A stretch of 64,000 nt of DNA. Source: Shimia sp. SK013 (GTDB taxonomy: Bacteria; Pseudomonadota; Alphaproteobacteria; Rhodobacterales; Rhodobacteraceae). The stretch covers positions 1 through 64,000 of the forward strand of contig NZ_LAJH01000006.1 in assembly GCF_001292625.1 (NCBI RefSeq). The letters run 5' to 3'. A model generated the notes under the pieces. It was not told the origin of the DNA. It saw only the letters and a program-made list of their open reading frames with translations, and ran no database searches. This document shows positions 43,311 to 54,220 of this stretch, piece by piece. The position numbers and the translations under genes were made by a program. Every line of letters begins with the position of its first letter. Within the stretch, counting starts at the first letter, position 1.

Positions 43311-45805
43311 GCGATAACGACGGTAAAAAAACCCTGGGCCTGCGCGGCAGTGGTCGCCCCGGCAACGTGAAGCAGAGCTTTAGCCACGGGCGTACCAAAA
43401 ACGTTGTGGTAGAGACAAAGCGCAAGCGTGTGGTTGTACCGAAGCCAGGAGCCGCCAAACCGGGTGCTGGCTCTGGCAAGGTTGCGGGTGATCCTTCGCG
43501 GCGTCCAGCGGGCATTTCCGATGCCGAAATGGAACGCCGGATGAAGGCATTGCAGGCTGCCAAGGCCCGTGAGGTCGAGGAAGCCGCAACGCGCGAGGCT
43601 GAAGAAAAGAAACGTGCCGAAGCGCGCGAGCGTCGCCGTCAGGAAGCCGAGACCAAAGAGCGCGAACAGCGCGAGGCCGAAGAGCGTGCACGCCAGAAAG
43701 CCGAGGCCGAAGAGACTGCAAAACGCGAAGCCGAGGACGCTGCAAAGCGCGCCGCGGCCGAAGCTGCGGCACCTGCGCCGGCACCGTCTTCTGCGCCTCA
43801 GGGCCGTGGTGCACCGACCAACAAACCTGCACCAGCAGCCACTCCGCGCAAATCCGACCGCGAGCGCGAACAGCGCAACACACGCGGCAAGGGTCGCGAC
43901 GATGGTCGCCGGTCCGGTAAGCTGACACTGGGTCAGGCCACAGGCGGCGAAGGCAATCGCCATCGCTCCATGGCCGCGATGAAGCGCAAGCAAGAGCGCG
44001 CGCGTCAGAAAGCCATGGGTGGCACGGTCGAGCGCGAAAAGGTTGTGCGCGACGTGCAGTTGCCTGAGGCAATTGTGGTGTCCGAGCTGGCCAACCGTAT
44101 GGCCGAGCGTGTTGGTGAAGTTGTGAAGTCGCTCATGAATATGGGTATGATGGTCACACAGAACGAGACAATCGATGCCGACACAGCTGAGCTGATCATC
44201 GAGGAATTTGGCCACAAAGTGGTGCGTGTTTCCGATTCAGACGTGGAAGATGTGATTTCCGAGGTCGAAGACGCGGAAAAAGATCTGAAGCCACGTCCGC
44301 CGGTCATCACCATCATGGGTCACGTTGACCACGGTAAAACCTCGCTGCTTGATGCGATCCGTGACGCCCGCGTTGTTGCTGGCGAAGCTGGCGGCATTAC
44401 CCAGCACATCGGTGCCTATCAGGTGACAACCGAAGGCGGCACAGTTCTGTCGTTCCTCGACACTCCGGGTCACGCGGCGTTTACGTCGATGCGCTCGCGC
44501 GGTGCTCAGGTGACGGACATTGTTGTTCTGGTTGTGGCCGCAGACGATTCGGTCATGCCGCAGACGATTGAGGCGATCAACCACGCCAAAGCGGCAGAAG
44601 TGCCAATGATCGTGGCGATCAACAAAATCGACCGCGAAGGTGCCGACCCCAACAAAGTGCGCGCAGAGTTGTTGCAGCACGAAGTGATTGTTGAGGCCAT
44701 GTCTGGTGACGTGCAGGACGTTGAAGTTTCTGCGATCACGGGTCAGGGGCTTGATGAGTTGTTGGAAGCCATCGCGCTGCAGTCCGAGATTCTTGAATTG
44801 AAAGCCAACCCTGATCGCGCAGCACAAGGTGCGGTGATCGAGGCGCAGCTGGACGTGGGTCGTGGCCCTGTCGCAACCGTTCTGATTCAAACCGGTACAT
44901 TGCGCCAAGGCGATATCTTTGTTGTGGGTGAGCAGTACGGTAAGGTTCGTGCGCTGATCAACGACAAAGGCGACCGTGTGAAAGAGGCTGGTCCGTCGGT
45001 GCCTGTCGAGGTTCTGGGTCTGAACGGCACACCTGAGGCGGGCGATGTTTTGAACGTCACCGAGACCGAAGGGCAAGCGCGCGAGATTGCGGAATACCGC
45101 GAGCAAGCCGCCAAGGACAAACGTGCAGCAGCCGGTGCAGCGACCACGCTGGAACAGCTGATGCAGAAGGCAAAAGAAGACGAAGACGTCGCCGAACTGC
45201 CGATCCTTGTGAAAACCGACGTGCAGGGCTCTGCCGAAGCCATCGTTCAGGCGATGGAAAAAATCGGCAACGGCGAAGTTCGCGTTCGGGTTCTGCACTC
45301 CGGTGTGGGCGCGATCACGGAAAGCGACGTGGGTCTGGCCGAAGCAAGCGGCGCGCCAATCATGGGCTTTAACGTGCGTGCAAACGCATCTGCCCGTAAC
45401 AGCGCCAACCAAAAAGGCGTCGAGATCCGGTACTATTCGGTGATCTATGACCTTGTGGACGATGTGAAAGCGGCGGCCTCTGGCCTGCTGAGCGCAGAAA
45501 TTCGCGAGAACTTCATCGGCTATGCCAACATCAAAGAGGTCTTCAAAGTGACCGGTGTGGGCAAGGTTGCCGGCTGTCTGGTGACTGAAGGCGTCGCCCG
45601 TCGTTCGGCTGGTGTGCGTTTGCTGCGTGACAACGTGGTGATCCACGAAGGTACGCTGAAAACGCTCAAGCGCTTCAAAGACGAAGTTGCGGAAGTTCAG
45701 TCCGGTCAAGAATGCGGTATGGCGTTTGAGAACTATGACGACGTGCGCGCTGACGATGTTATCGAGATCTTCGAACGCGAAGAAGTTACTCGGACGCTGG
45801 ACTAA
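43307..45805 (+). CDS. infB: Translation initiation factor IF-2
   Basis: 832 aa. It places initiator tRNA on the 30S subunit with GTP. A long charged Ala/Glu/Arg-rich N-terminal region (about 85-180) precedes the IF2-N domain. G domain motifs GHVDHGKT (near 338), DTPGH and NKID are intact, and the C-terminal tRNA-binding domain is complete. Last gene of the operon, followed by a terminator at 45829-45860. Confidence 0.97.
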   Translation: MSDNDGKKTLGLRGSGRPGNVKQSFSHGRTKNVVVETKRKRVVVPKPGAAKPGAGSGKVAGDPSRRPAGISDAEMERRMKALQAAKAREVEEAATREAEEKKRAEARERRRQEAETKEREQREAEERARQKAEAEETAKREAEDAAKRAAAEAAAPAPAPSSAPQGRGAPTNKPAPAATPRKSDREREQRNTRGKGRDDGRRSGKLTLGQATGGEGNRHRSMAAMKRKQERARQKAMGGTVEREKVVRDVQLPEAIVVSELANRMAERVGEVVKSLMNMGMMVTQNETIDADTAELIIEEFGHKVVRVSDSDVEDVISEVEDAEKDLKPRPPVITIMGHVDHGKTSLLDAIRDARVVAGEAGGITQHIGAYQVTTEGGTVLSFLDTPGHAAFTSMRSRGAQVTDIVVLVVAADDSVMPQTIEAINHAKAAEVPMIVAINKIDREGADPNKVRAELLQHEVIVEAMSGDVQDVEVSAITGQGLDELLEAIALQSEILELKANPDRAAQGAVIEAQLDVGRGPVATVLIQTGTLRQGDIFVVGEQYGKVRALINDKGDRVKEAGPSVPVEVLGLNGTPEAGDVLNVTETEGQAREIAEYREQAAKDKRAAAGAATTLEQLMQKAKEDEDVAELPILVKTDVQGSAEAIVQAMEKIGNGEVRVRVLHSGVGAITESDVGLAEASGAPIMGFNVRANASARNSANQKGVEIRYYSVIYDLVDDVKAAASGLLSAEIRENFIGYANIKEVFKVTGVGKVAGCLVTEGVARRSAGVRLLRDNVVIHEGTLKTLKRFKDEVAEVQSGQECGMAFENYDDVRADDVIEIFEREEVTRTLD

Positions 45806-45828
45806 GCGGTCACGTCAAAACCAAAAAG

Positions 45829-45860
45829 AAAAGGCCGCCTCAATCGGGCGGCCTTTTCTT
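45829..45860. terminator. Shared bidirectional terminator of infB and a 45-aa gene
   Basis: GGCCGCC (45833-45839) and GGCGGCC (45847-45853) with A-run before and T-run after. It follows infB by 23 bp and lies immediately past the stop of the minus-strand small gene (45861). Confidence 0.9.
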
Positions 45861-45998
45861 TTATCGGTTGAGTGTCGAAATTGGCTTTCCGGAGAAAATC
45901 TTGTCTCCGACTTGAACGGAAATTCTGCCATCTGGCAAATTCCCGACCACTGTTCCTTGAATAGACACACAGCTGCCCACAGTAATGGTGCGTAACAT
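45861..45998 (-). CDS. 45-aa basic small protein, unknown function
   Basis: ATG at 45998 with GGGGGA 6 bases upstream; TAA at 45861-45863, then a shared terminator. The predicted protein (MLRTITVGSCVSIQGTVVGN, then LPDGRISVQVGDKIFSGKPI and STLNR) reads as a small beta-strand-rich domain with alternating hydrophobic residues, like an SH3/OB-type barrel fragment. I recall comparable short ORFs in relatives but no named family. Good ribosome site, stop and terminator make it likely real. Confidence 0.65.
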   Translation of the reverse strand: MLRTITVGSCVSIQGTVVGNLPDGRISVQVGDKIFSGKPISTLNR

Positions 45999-46150
45999 GT
46001 CAATTCCCCCAGTTGATTGACAGGTTTCTATTGATCTTACTTCTCGCGAAAACGCAAAAAGTTCTCACGATGCACCATTATTAGCCACATTCAAGAAACA
46101 ATAGAACCCTATCTTTTGGTCTTGGGCCTGTTTCTACAGCCTTGGGGCGA

Positions 46151-46549
46151 TCACACCCAATCGCGGATCATCGGGATCAGCGGGATATCCGCTGGCGGCA
46201 TATCGAAGTCGCGCAGCTTTTCCGGTCGCGCCCACTTCAGAACCTGACCTTCGCGCGCGCTGGGTGTGCCTTCCCATTTTCGGCAGGCAAACAGCGGCAT
46301 TAACAGGTGGAAATCATCGTAAGTATGTGAGGCAAACGTCAGCGGCGCCAGACAGCTTTGCCACGTGTTGATGCCAAGTTCCTCGTCAAGTTCCCGGATC
46401 AAGGCCACCTCTGGGGTTTCCCCGGGTTCCACTTTGCCGCCTGGGAATTCCCACAGACCGGCCATAGATTTTCCCTCTGGTCGCTGCGCCAAAAGAATGC
46501 GGCCATCGACGTCAATCAGGCAAACAGCGGACACAAGCACGGTTTTCAC
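46151..46549 (-). CDS. mutT: MutT-type 8-oxo-dGTP diphosphatase
   Basis: 132 aa from GTG at 46549, overlapping the argJ stop (GTGA). Nudix box GGKVEPGETPEVALIRELDE followed by ELG, preceded by LLAQRPEGKSMAGLWEFPGG, the MutT signature for removing oxidised guanine nucleotides. Translationally coupled to argJ. Confidence 0.92.
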   Translation of the reverse strand: MKTVLVSAVCLIDVDGRILLAQRPEGKSMAGLWEFPGGKVEPGETPEVALIRELDEELGINTWQSCLAPLTFASHTYDDFHLLMPLFACRKWEGTPSAREGQVLKWARPEKLRDFDMPPADIPLIPMIRDWV

Positions 46550-47772
46550 GAGCGGTAATCCGCATTGATCGTTATGTAGCCATGCGTCAAATCGCAGGTC
46601 CATACGGTGGATTCAGAGGAACCCAAGCCCAGGTCCACGGTGATATTGATGGTTTGCGCCTTCATATACTCGGCTCCTGCGTCCTCGGAGTAATCCGGAG
46701 AGACCCAACCCGCCTCGGCCACGGGAATGTCGCCGAATTTAATCGTGAGAAGGTCGCGGTCTGCCGCGGCACCGGATTTGCCGATGGCCATGACAATGCG
46801 ACCCCAGTTGGGATCTTCGCCCGCGATGGCAGTTTTCACCAAGGGCGAGTTGGCGATAGCCAGTGCATGGGTGCGTGCGTCCTGCTCGGTTGCGGCGCCT
46901 TGAACAGTGATTTCAACGAATTTCGTGGCGCCCTCACCATCACGCACCACTTGATGCGCCAGATCCAGCATCACCTCATGCAGCGCTGTGCGGAACGCAG
47001 CGTCTTCGGTCACATCCACACCGCTTTGACCGGTGGCGGCCAAAAGAAGGGTGTCAGACGTCGACGTATCGCTGTCCACGGTGATGCTGTTGAATGTCTT
47101 TTCATTCAGGTCCGACAGCATCACCTGCAGAGGGGCGCGTTCGATTTTGGCGTCGGTAAAGATATAGACCAGCATTGTTGCCATGTCGGGCGCAATCATG
47201 CCGGAGCCTTTGGCGATGCCGGCAATTTTCACTTCACCACTTGCCGTTTGGATCACACGGGCCGCGCCTTTGGCAAAGGTGTCGGTGGTGCGTATGGCTT
47301 CTGCGGCATCCGGCAAAGTGTGCGGGCTGAGAGTAGCCGCCATATCGGCGAGCTTCGCGGTGATGCGGTCATGTGGCAGCGGTTCACCAATCACGCCGGT
47401 TGAGCTGGAAAACACCCGCTCTTCCGGCACGTTCAAAGCCTGCGCCACTGCATTGGTCACGGCCTTGGTCGATTCAACGCCGTTCTTGCCGGTAAAGGCG
47501 TTGGCGTTGCCTGCGTTGACCACAATGGCCGCGCCCTGATCGCCGGAACCGCCAATTTTCTCCTGACAGTCCAGCACCGCAGCCGAGCGTGTCGCGGATT
47601 TGGTGAAAACGCCGGTCACGACGGTGCCGGCGGCGAGTTCCGCGATCATAACGTCCTTGCGACCGGTGTATTTTACGCCAGCCTCAGTGGTGGCAAAACG
47701 GGCACCCGCGATCTCTGGTAGGTCCGGAAACCGTGCAGGCGCCAGCGGGGAAACGTGGTTGATCGTGGCCAT
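46546..47772 (-). CDS. argJ: Bifunctional ornithine acetyltransferase / N-acetylglutamate synthase
   Basis: 408 aa. It moves acetyl from N-acetylornithine to glutamate in the arginine cycle. The self-cleavage site is A-T199 in KGSGMIAPDMATMLVYIFTD; T199 becomes the nucleophile of the beta chain. Oxyanion residues lie in STGVIGEPLP. Two bp after the ppiC stop on the minus strand, thus one operon ppiC-argJ-mutT. Confidence 0.96.
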   Translation of the reverse strand: MATINHVSPLAPARFPDLPEIAGARFATTEAGVKYTGRKDVMIAELAAGTVVTGVFTKSATRSAAVLDCQEKIGGSGDQGAAIVVNAGNANAFTGKNGVESTKAVTNAVAQALNVPEERVFSSSTGVIGEPLPHDRITAKLADMAATLSPHTLPDAAEAIRTTDTFAKGAARVIQTASGEVKIAGIAKGSGMIAPDMATMLVYIFTDAKIERAPLQVMLSDLNEKTFNSITVDSDTSTSDTLLLAATGQSGVDVTEDAAFRTALHEVMLDLAHQVVRDGEGATKFVEITVQGAATEQDARTHALAIANSPLVKTAIAGEDPNWGRIVMAIGKSGAAADRDLLTIKFGDIPVAEAGWVSPDYSEDAGAEYMKAQTINITVDLGLGSSESTVWTCDLTHGYITINADYRS

Positions 47773-47774
47773 GG

Positions 47775-48644
47775 TCAGTCCTGCGCAATTGGGTCAGCGA
47801 TCAGATCAGAACGTTTCAGAATTTCCGGGTCGATCTCTGCTGCATCGGTTTTTTCGATGGTCGCCTCGGCAGACAGCGTCGCGATATACTCGCGAACCGC
47901 TTCCTCCTGCGCTGTGTCGATCAGTTCCTGGCGGGTCTCTTCAAACGAAGGTGCTGTGACGGCGCGTGCGTTGTTCAGCTTGATAACGTGCCACCCAAAC
48001 TGCGTTTGGACCGGCGCCGAAATGTCGCCGACAGTCATGGTGGCCACCGCGTCTTCGAACTGTTTGACCATTTGACCGTTGCCAAACCAGCCCAGTTCGC
48101 CTCCGGACGGGCCGGAGGGGCCGGTCGATTTTGCTTTTGCCAATTCAGCAAAATCGGCACCGGCTTCAAGTTCAGCGACGAGAGATTTCGCTTCATCTTC
48201 GGTGGTCACAAGAATGTGGCTGGCATTGAACTCGGTCTCTTCACTTAAGTGCGCGAAGCGACGCTCGTAGAGCTCCTGGAGGTCCGCGTCGCCGATTTCA
48301 TGCACGTCCACAAAATCCTCTAGCGCCTTCGTTGCCAGCAGCGCGCGTTTTTCGTTCTCAAGCATCAAAACAACCGAAAGAGGTACGTCCCCGCCAAATG
48401 TATGCGTCAGGGCGGTTTGCTGGATCAACTGTTCAAGAATGCTGTCAAAAAGTACATTTGAGGGAAGGTCTTTGTACTGGTCCGGCAGGGCTTCGCGCAC
48501 GGCAATCATTTGGCCGAGGGTGATGTCAATTCCGTTCACAGTGGCCATCACGGTTTTGGCAGAAAGTGCCTCTTCTGCGGCGACGGGAGATGCAAACATA
48601 AGAGCTATGGCACCGGCGCGCAGAAAATTGAGGGTTTTTGACAT
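47775..48644 (-). CDS. Periplasmic PpiC-type peptidyl-prolyl isomerase
   Basis: 289 aa from ATG at 48644 (AAGGACG upstream). Signal peptide about 1-23 (LRAGAIALMFASPVAAEE). A SurA/PrsA-like helical N-domain precedes the parvulin domain: ASHILVTTEDEAKSLVAELE, TGPSGPSGGELGWFG and QFGWHVIKL. It helps fold exported proteins. Divergent from secA across 172 bp, a fitting neighbour. Confidence 0.92.
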   Translation of the reverse strand: MSKTLNFLRAGAIALMFASPVAAEEALSAKTVMATVNGIDITLGQMIAVREALPDQYKDLPSNVLFDSILEQLIQQTALTHTFGGDVPLSVVLMLENEKRALLATKALEDFVDVHEIGDADLQELYERRFAHLSEETEFNASHILVTTEDEAKSLVAELEAGADFAELAKAKSTGPSGPSGGELGWFGNGQMVKQFEDAVATMTVGDISAPVQTQFGWHVIKLNNARAVTAPSFEETRQELIDTAQEEAVREYIATLSAEATIEKTDAAEIDPEILKRSDLIADPIAQD

Positions 48645-48816
48645 CGTTTCGTCCTTGGCTGTGGCCGCATGGGTCGGCGGCGTTGACACTGTTTGACCCG
48701 CCCCTTACATCGCTTTGAGGCTTAGGCAAACGCTTGTTTCCCCTCTTGTATGAGGGTAGCGGCGGGACAGCAAGAAATAGCCTCGTACGAATGCGTCAAC
48801 GAAGGACACGACAACC

Positions 48817-51528
48817 ATGCTCGGATTGGGAAAAATCGCCAAAAAGGTCTTCGGAACGCCGAACGACCGTAAGATCAAGGCGACAGGTCCACTCGTAGAC
48901 AAGATCACCGCGTTGGAGCCGGAGTTTGAAAAACTCTCCGACGATGAGATCATCGCCAAAACGCAAGCATTGTCGGAACGCGCCAAAGGCGGTGAGTCGC
49001 TGGATGCGCTTTTGCCAGAAGCGTTTGCCAACTGTCGCGAAGCCGCAAAGCGCGCGCTGGGACTGCGCGCCTTTGATGTGCAGCTGATGGGTGGCATTTT
49101 CCTGCACGAAGGCAACATTTCGGAGATGAAAACCGGCGAAGGCAAGACCCTTGTGGCGACCTTTCCGGCTTATCTCAACGCGCTGACTGGCAAAGGTGTG
49201 CACGTTGTGACGGTCAACGATTACCTCGCCCGTCGGGATGCCGAATGGATGGCCAACGTGTTCACTGCGCTTGGCATGACCACCGGCGTTGTTGTGCCAC
49301 AGCAGCCCGAAGACGAAAAACGTGCGGCTTATGCCTGTGACATCACCTATGCCACCAATAACGAGCTGGGTTTTGATTATCTGCGCGACAACATGAAGTC
49401 CGAACTGGCCGACATGAGTCAGCGCGAGCATAACTTTGCCATCGTGGATGAGGTCGACAGTATTCTGGTTGACGAAGCGCGCACACCGTTGATCATTTCC
49501 GGTCAGGCGCAGGATCGCACCGACCTTTATGTTGCCATCGACAAGCTGATCCCGGACGTGCTGGAAGAACATTACGAGCTCGACGAAAAATCGCGCAACG
49601 TGACCTTCACGGATGAGGGGAACGAGTTTCTCGAAGAGCACCTTCTGGCGCGCGGTTTGCTGCCCGAAGGTCAGAGCCTTTATGACCCCGAAAGCACCAC
49701 GATTGTACACCACATCAATCAGGGTCTGCGGGCGCACAAGCTGTTCACGAAGGACAAAGACTATATCGTTCGCGACCGTCAGGTCGTGCTGATCGATGAA
49801 TTTACCGGACGTATGATGACAGGCCGTCGTCTGTCGGACGGGTTGCATCAGGCAATTGAAGCCAAAGAAGGGTGCGACATTCAGCCGGAAAACGTGACCT
49901 TGGCTCAGGTGACCTTTCAGAACTACTTTCGGCTTTATAACAAACTTGGCGGGATGACCGGTACTGCGTCGACGGAAGCCGAAGAATTTGCGGAAATCTA
50001 TGGTCTTGGTGTGGTCGAAGTTCCGACCAACCGGCCGATTGCGCGATTGGATGATGACGACGCTGTGTATCGGACCGCGCGTGAAAAATTCGAAGCGATT
50101 GTTAAAACCATCAAAGAGGCCAGCGAAAAAGGCCAGCCGATTCTGGTGGGTACCACGTCGATCGAAAAATCTGAGTTCCTGTCTGGTGAACTCGATAAAG
50201 CCGGCGTCACACACAACGTATTGAACGCCCGTCAGCACGAAAAAGAAGCACAGATCGTGGCCGACGCAGGCAAGTTGGGCGCGGTGACCATCGCAACCAA
50301 CATGGCTGGCCGTGGCACGGACATCAAATTGGGCGGCAACGTCGAATTCAAAGTTCTTGAGGCGATTGCTGCCGGCCCCGAAGGCGATCACGAGGCCATT
50401 CGCGCCGAAATCGAAGAGGGTCACAAGGCAGATGAGCAGGCGGTAAAAGAGGCGGGCGGCTTGTTCGTTCTGGCCACTGAGCGTCACGAAAGCCGTCGTA
50501 TTGATAATCAGCTGCGGGGCCGCTCTGGCCGTCAAGGCGACCCGGGCCGTTCATCCTTTTTCCTGAGTCTCGAAGACGATCTGATGCGCATCTTTGGCTC
50601 TGACCGGCTGGACAAGGTTTTGTCGTCGCTGGGCATGGAAGAGGGCGAGGCGATCATTCACCCGTGGGTGAACAAGTCGCTGGAACGCGCGCAAGCCAAG
50701 GTCGAAGGCCGCAACTTTGACATTCGCAAACAGCTTTTGAAGTTTGACGATGTGATGAACGAGCAGCGTAAAGTGATCTTTGGCCAACGCCGTGAGATCA
50801 TGGAAGCCGAAGATCTGTCGGATGTGGCGCAGGACATGCGCCATGACGTGATCGGTGAGCTTGTTGATCAATATATGCCGCCGAAGACCTACGCCGATCA
50901 GTGGGACACCGAGGGGCTTTATGCCGCTGTCATCGAACGGCTTGGCCTGGATGTGCCTGTGATCGAGTGGGCAGACGAAGAAGGCGTGGATGACGAGCAA
51001 ATTCGCGAGCGCCTTGAGACCAAAGCAGACGAAATGATGGCGGCCAAGGCTGTCAACTTTGGCCCCGAAGCAATGCGCATGATTGAAAAGCAGATCCTGC
51101 TGCAGACCATCGACGCAAAGTGGCGTGAGCACCTTTTGACGCTGGAGCATTTGCGGTCAGTGGTTGGGTTCCGCGGCTATGCGCAACGTGACCCGCTGAA
51201 CGAATACAAAAACGAATCTTTCCAGTTGTTTGAAAGCATGCTCGACAGCCTGCGGGAGGATGTGACCACAACTCTGGCGCGGATTCGCCCCATTTCCGAG
51301 GATGAGCAGCGCGAATTGGCGCAGCAGATGCAGCAGCGCCAAGACGGGGCACCACAAGTGTCTGTCGCGGGTGCTCCGGAGGATGACGCACCTGTTCCGA
51401 ACCCTGAAAATGCGGCCGAAGGCTTTGATGAAGACAATGCGGAAACTTGGGGAAATCCGGGCCGCAACGACAAGTGTCCCTGTGGGTCCGGCAAGAAATT
51501 CAAGCACTGCCATGGTCGTTTGACCTGA
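48817..51528 (+). CDS. secA: Preprotein translocase ATPase SecA
   Basis: 903 aa. Motor of Sec export. Walker [12 protein letters not shown] near residue 105, [43 protein letters not shown] and [13 protein letters not shown] mark the two nucleotide domains. The C-terminal SEC-C zinc motif [14 protein letters not shown] is intact. Terminator at 51553-51580. Confidence 0.98.
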   Translation: MLGLGKIAKKVFGTPNDRKIKATGPLVDKITALEPEFEKLSDDEIIAKTQALSERAKGGESLDALLPEAFANCREAAKRALGLRAFDVQLMGGIFLHEGNISEMKTGEGKTLVATFPAYLNALTGKGVHVVTVNDYLARRDAEWMANVFTALGMTTGVVVPQQPEDEKRAAYACDITYATNNELGFDYLRDNMKSELADMSQREHNFAIVDEVDSILVDEARTPLIISGQAQDRTDLYVAIDKLIPDVLEEHYELDEKSRNVTFTDEGNEFLEEHLLARGLLPEGQSLYDPESTTIVHHINQGLRAHKLFTKDKDYIVRDRQVVLIDEFTGRMMTGRRLSDGLHQAIEAKEGCDIQPENVTLAQVTFQNYFRLYNKLGGMTGTASTEAEEFAEIYGLGVVEVPTNRPIARLDDDDAVYRTAREKFEAIVKTIKEASEKGQPILVGTTSIEKSEFLSGELDKAGVTHNVLNARQHEKEAQIVADAGKLGAVTIATNMAGRGTDIKLGGNVEFKVLEAIAAGPEGDHEAIRAEIEEGHKADEQAVKEAGGLFVLATERHESRRIDNQLRGRSGRQGDPGRSSFFLSLEDDLMRIFGSDRLDKVLSSLGMEEGEAIIHPWVNKSLERAQAKVEGRNFDIRKQLLKFDDVMNEQRKVIFGQRREIMEAEDLSDVAQDMRHDVIGELVDQYMPPKTYADQWDTEGLYAAVIERLGLDVPVIEWADEEGVDDEQIRERLETKADEMMAAKAVNFGPEAMRMIEKQILLQTIDAKWREHLLTLEHLRSVVGFRGYAQRDPLNEYKNESFQLFESMLDSLREDVTTTLARIRPISEDEQRELAQQMQQRQDGAPQVSVAGAPEDDAPVPNPENAAEGFDEDNAETWGNPGRNDKCPCGSGKKFKHCHGRLT

Positions 51529-51552
51529 CCTAATTGCGACAGACTTAAATCA

Positions 51553-51580
51553 AAAGGGCGCCTTAAGGGTGCCCTTTTTG
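51553..51580 (+). terminator. Intrinsic terminator after secA
   Basis: AGGGCGCC (51555-51562) pairs with GG-GTGCCCT (51568-51575, one G-T pair), loop TTAAG, followed by TTTTT. Confidence 0.85.
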
Positions 51581-51621
51581 TTTGGGAGATTGGCCTCCGT
51601 ATTTATGTATCGGAGGCTTTC

Positions 51622-52638
51622 ATGGCCAATATGAGAAACGTGTACCGACGCTATTCTATGGCGTGTGCGACGATGACCATTGCCATCTTTATTGGCTTTA
51701 TTATGGAGCGTACCGAGGCCAGCCAGGCGCCCGTTGGAATGCAGGGCGCGGCACCTGTGTCTGCTTCGACTGCGATGAAGGTCAGTCTCGGGGGCGGTGT
51801 TTTGTCCACTCCGAAACGTCCTGTTGCCGATGGGCTTCCGATGATGCCCAGTGACCACGGCGCGCAAGCCAGCTTGCCAGTTGCTCCGGTGCTTGTCGCG
51901 GTTGCAGAAGACGTGCCTGTAGGGTTGATCCCTCAGGAAGAAGTCGTGCCAGCCATGTCGTGTGATGTGTCCCTTGCCGCCGAAGGTGCGGCCGGTGCAA
52001 TGGTGCGACTGGTCCTCAACGCTCCGTGTCACACAGGGGAGCGTGTTTCGGTCCATCACGGCGATCTAAAGTTCACCGAAATGGTCGGCAACGATGGCTT
52101 TCTGGATCTCATGGTGCCCGCGCTCTCAACCAATGCGGTGTTTGCCGTGCTGTTTGCCAACGGTGACGGTGCGACAGCGACCGCCGCTGTGGACAGCCTG
52201 ATGTTTTATGACCGCACAGTTATTCGGTGGACCGGTGAGAGCGGGGTTGAGCTGCACGCTCGTGAATTCGGCGCAGAATATGGCGAAGCTGGCCACGTCT
52301 GGCGTGGTCGCGCACGCGACATCTCAGCGATGATCGGGGGCGTTGGCGGCTTTTTGACGCCTTTGGGTAATCCCAGCATCCCAGACGCTGCACGCGCCGA
52401 GGTTTATACGTTTCCCAGCGTGACTGCGGCACAAAGTGGATCGATTGCGCTGAGCGTTGAGGCCGAAATCACGGATGGAAACTGCGGTCGGACAATCCAC
52501 GTCAAGGCGGGCAAGATCGAGGCGGGTAAATCGGTGTCGTCCCGGCAAATGCAGCTGGAAATTCCGGCCTGTGACGCTGTGGGGCAATTTCTGGTGTTGA
52601 AAAACCTCGTCGAAGACCTGACAATCGCGCAAAAATAA
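51622..52638 (+). CDS. Exported protein of unknown function beside secA
   Basis: 338 aa. A signal-anchor covers about 12-28 (YSMACATMTIAIFIGFIM). A Pro/Ala/Val-rich low-complexity region (30-105) leads to a domain with paired Cys (SCDVSLAAEGAAGAMVRLVL and NAPCHTGERVSVHHGDLKF) and a C-terminal second pair (GNCGRTIH, EIPACDAVGQ). The predicted domains are beta-rich. I recognise no named family; similar proteins beside secA in relatives are sometimes labelled translocase from position alone. Twenty-one bp before the phosphate-binding/OmpA gene, hence probably cotranscribed. Confidence 0.7.
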   Translation: MANMRNVYRRYSMACATMTIAIFIGFIMERTEASQAPVGMQGAAPVSASTAMKVSLGGGVLSTPKRPVADGLPMMPSDHGAQASLPVAPVLVAVAEDVPVGLIPQEEVVPAMSCDVSLAAEGAAGAMVRLVLNAPCHTGERVSVHHGDLKFTEMVGNDGFLDLMVPALSTNAVFAVLFANGDGATATAAVDSLMFYDRTVIRWTGESGVELHAREFGAEYGEAGHVWRGRARDISAMIGGVGGFLTPLGNPSIPDAARAEVYTFPSVTAAQSGSIALSVEAEITDGNCGRTIHVKAGKIEAGKSVSSRQMQLEIPACDAVGQFLVLKNLVEDLTIAQK

Positions 52639-52659
52639 GCTGGCGGTCAGGAATTCCAA

Positions 52660-54219
52660 ATGTTGCGATTTTGTGCGGCGGTTTGCGCCGCACTTTCATT
52701 TAGTCTGAGCGCCGGAATCGTCTCGGCGCAGGATGTGACGCTTAAGTCGCACGATGGTGCTGTGGAAATAATCGGCACCCTTCTGGGGTTTGATGGAGAA
52801 TTCTACCGCGTCGATACCATCTATGGCGAATTGACGGTCGACGGGTCCGGCGTGACCTGTGACGGCCCGGGATGTCCCAATCTTATCAACTTTGTAGCCG
52901 ATGTGGCGATCTCCGGATCTGAAAGCATGGCTGAGGTTTTGATGCCGGCGTTGCTTGAAGCGTTTGCTCTGAGAAACGGGTTCACGGTGACGCGAAAAGA
53001 CTTCGAAGAGACCCGGTTTGAGTATCATCTGAGTCAGCTCGAAACCGGTGATCTGCGTGCGCGCTTTCGCTTTCACGCTAGTAATGCCGACGAAGGGTTT
53101 GCCGATTTGCTTGCGGATGAGGCGGACATTGCAATGTCGCTGCGTGAAATCCGCCCGCAAGAGGCCGCATTTGGATATGAAGCTGGGCTTGGGGATATGA
53201 GTAACACCAACCGCAGCCGCGTTCTCGCGCTGGACGGGATGGTGCCAATTGTGGCTGCCAACAATCCAATCTCGTCTATATCATTGGTCCAGTTGGCAGA
53301 GATTTACGCGGGAAAAATCAGCAACTGGAGCGAATTGGGCGGCCCCGATGCACCGATTTCGACCCATCTGGCGGCGGCCAAATCTGGCTTCGCGCAAGCG
53401 GTCGAAGATCAACTGATGGTGCGAGCAAATTTGGCGTTTCAGCCGGAAGTTATTCGTCATAATCGAAACCCCGACCTTCTCACCGCGGTGCAACGCGATC
53501 CATTTTCCATTGGAATCACTAGTTTTTCTGACACATCAAGCACCAAAGTTCTGACACTTACAGGAAGTTGCGGCTTCTCTTTGGAAGCGTCGCGACGCAC
53601 GATCAAGACCGAGGACTACCCCCTGAATGCGCCGATGTTCTTGTATTTTCCTGCGCGGCGGTTGCCTAAGCTGGTGCGGGACTTTCTGGCGTACACACGC
53701 GGGCCGTCTGCACAGGTTGTGATCCGGCGGGCGGGGTTTGTGGATCAGACCTCTGAGGAAATCGCGATCAACAGTCAGGGTGACCGGCTGGCCAACGCAA
53801 TTTCGGTTGTCGGCGAAGACCTGACCTTTGAAGACACACAGGAAATGATGGCTACTTTGTTGGGCAAAAAACGCCTGACGACGTCGTTTCGTTTTCAGAC
53901 CGGATCGTCGCGACTGGATGCGCAGTCCAGATCCAACGTTCATCAACTGGCCCGGGCCATAGAAGGCGGCAGGTACGACACCAGAAAGTTATATTTCGTG
54001 GGGTTTTCCGACGGTGAGGGGCCGGCAAAAATCAACCGCAACATCGCCTTGAAGCGTGCCGAAACGGTGCGGGATGCGGTGCTTGCGGCGGCTGAGACGG
54101 CGAATTTGGAACGCTTGTCGTTTGACACGATTGCCTTTGGTGAGGCCATGCCTATGGCGTGTGATGATACCTCGTGGGGGCGGCAAGTGAACCGGCGGGT
54201 CGAGATCTGGGTCGACTGA
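52660..54219 (+). CDS. PstS-like binding domain fused to OmpA C-terminal domain
   Basis: 519 aa. Signal peptide ~1-23 (ends VSAQ). Residues ~25-75 form a small module (SHDGAVEIIGTLLGFDGEFY..VTCDGPGCP). Then a phosphate-binding-like periplasmic domain (ISGSESMAEVLMPALLEAF, IAMSLREIRPQEA, VAANNPISSISLVQLAEIYA, ISNWSELGG). The C-terminal ~120 residues are OmpA-like (FRFQTGSSRLDAQSRSNVHQ, FVGFSDGEG, NRNIALKRAETVRDAV), expected to bind peptidoglycan. The protein would hold a ligand sensor on the cell wall. No pst genes nearby. Confidence 0.87.
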   Translation: MLRFCAAVCAALSFSLSAGIVSAQDVTLKSHDGAVEIIGTLLGFDGEFYRVDTIYGELTVDGSGVTCDGPGCPNLINFVADVAISGSESMAEVLMPALLEAFALRNGFTVTRKDFEETRFEYHLSQLETGDLRARFRFHASNADEGFADLLADEADIAMSLREIRPQEAAFGYEAGLGDMSNTNRSRVLALDGMVPIVAANNPISSISLVQLAEIYAGKISNWSELGGPDAPISTHLAAAKSGFAQAVEDQLMVRANLAFQPEVIRHNRNPDLLTAVQRDPFSIGITSFSDTSSTKVLTLTGSCGFSLEASRRTIKTEDYPLNAPMFLYFPARRLPKLVRDFLAYTRGPSAQVVIRRAGFVDQTSEEIAINSQGDRLANAISVVGEDLTFEDTQEMMATLLGKKRLTTSFRFQTGSSRLDAQSRSNVHQLARAIEGGRYDTRKLYFVGFSDGEGPAKINRNIALKRAETVRDAVLAAAETANLERLSFDTIAFGEAMPMACDDTSWGRQVNRRVEIWVD

Positions 54220-54220
54220 G

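Noticed and set aside
48796-50535. 579-codon frame antisense to secA
   Set aside because: Phe/His-rich shadow without start signal.
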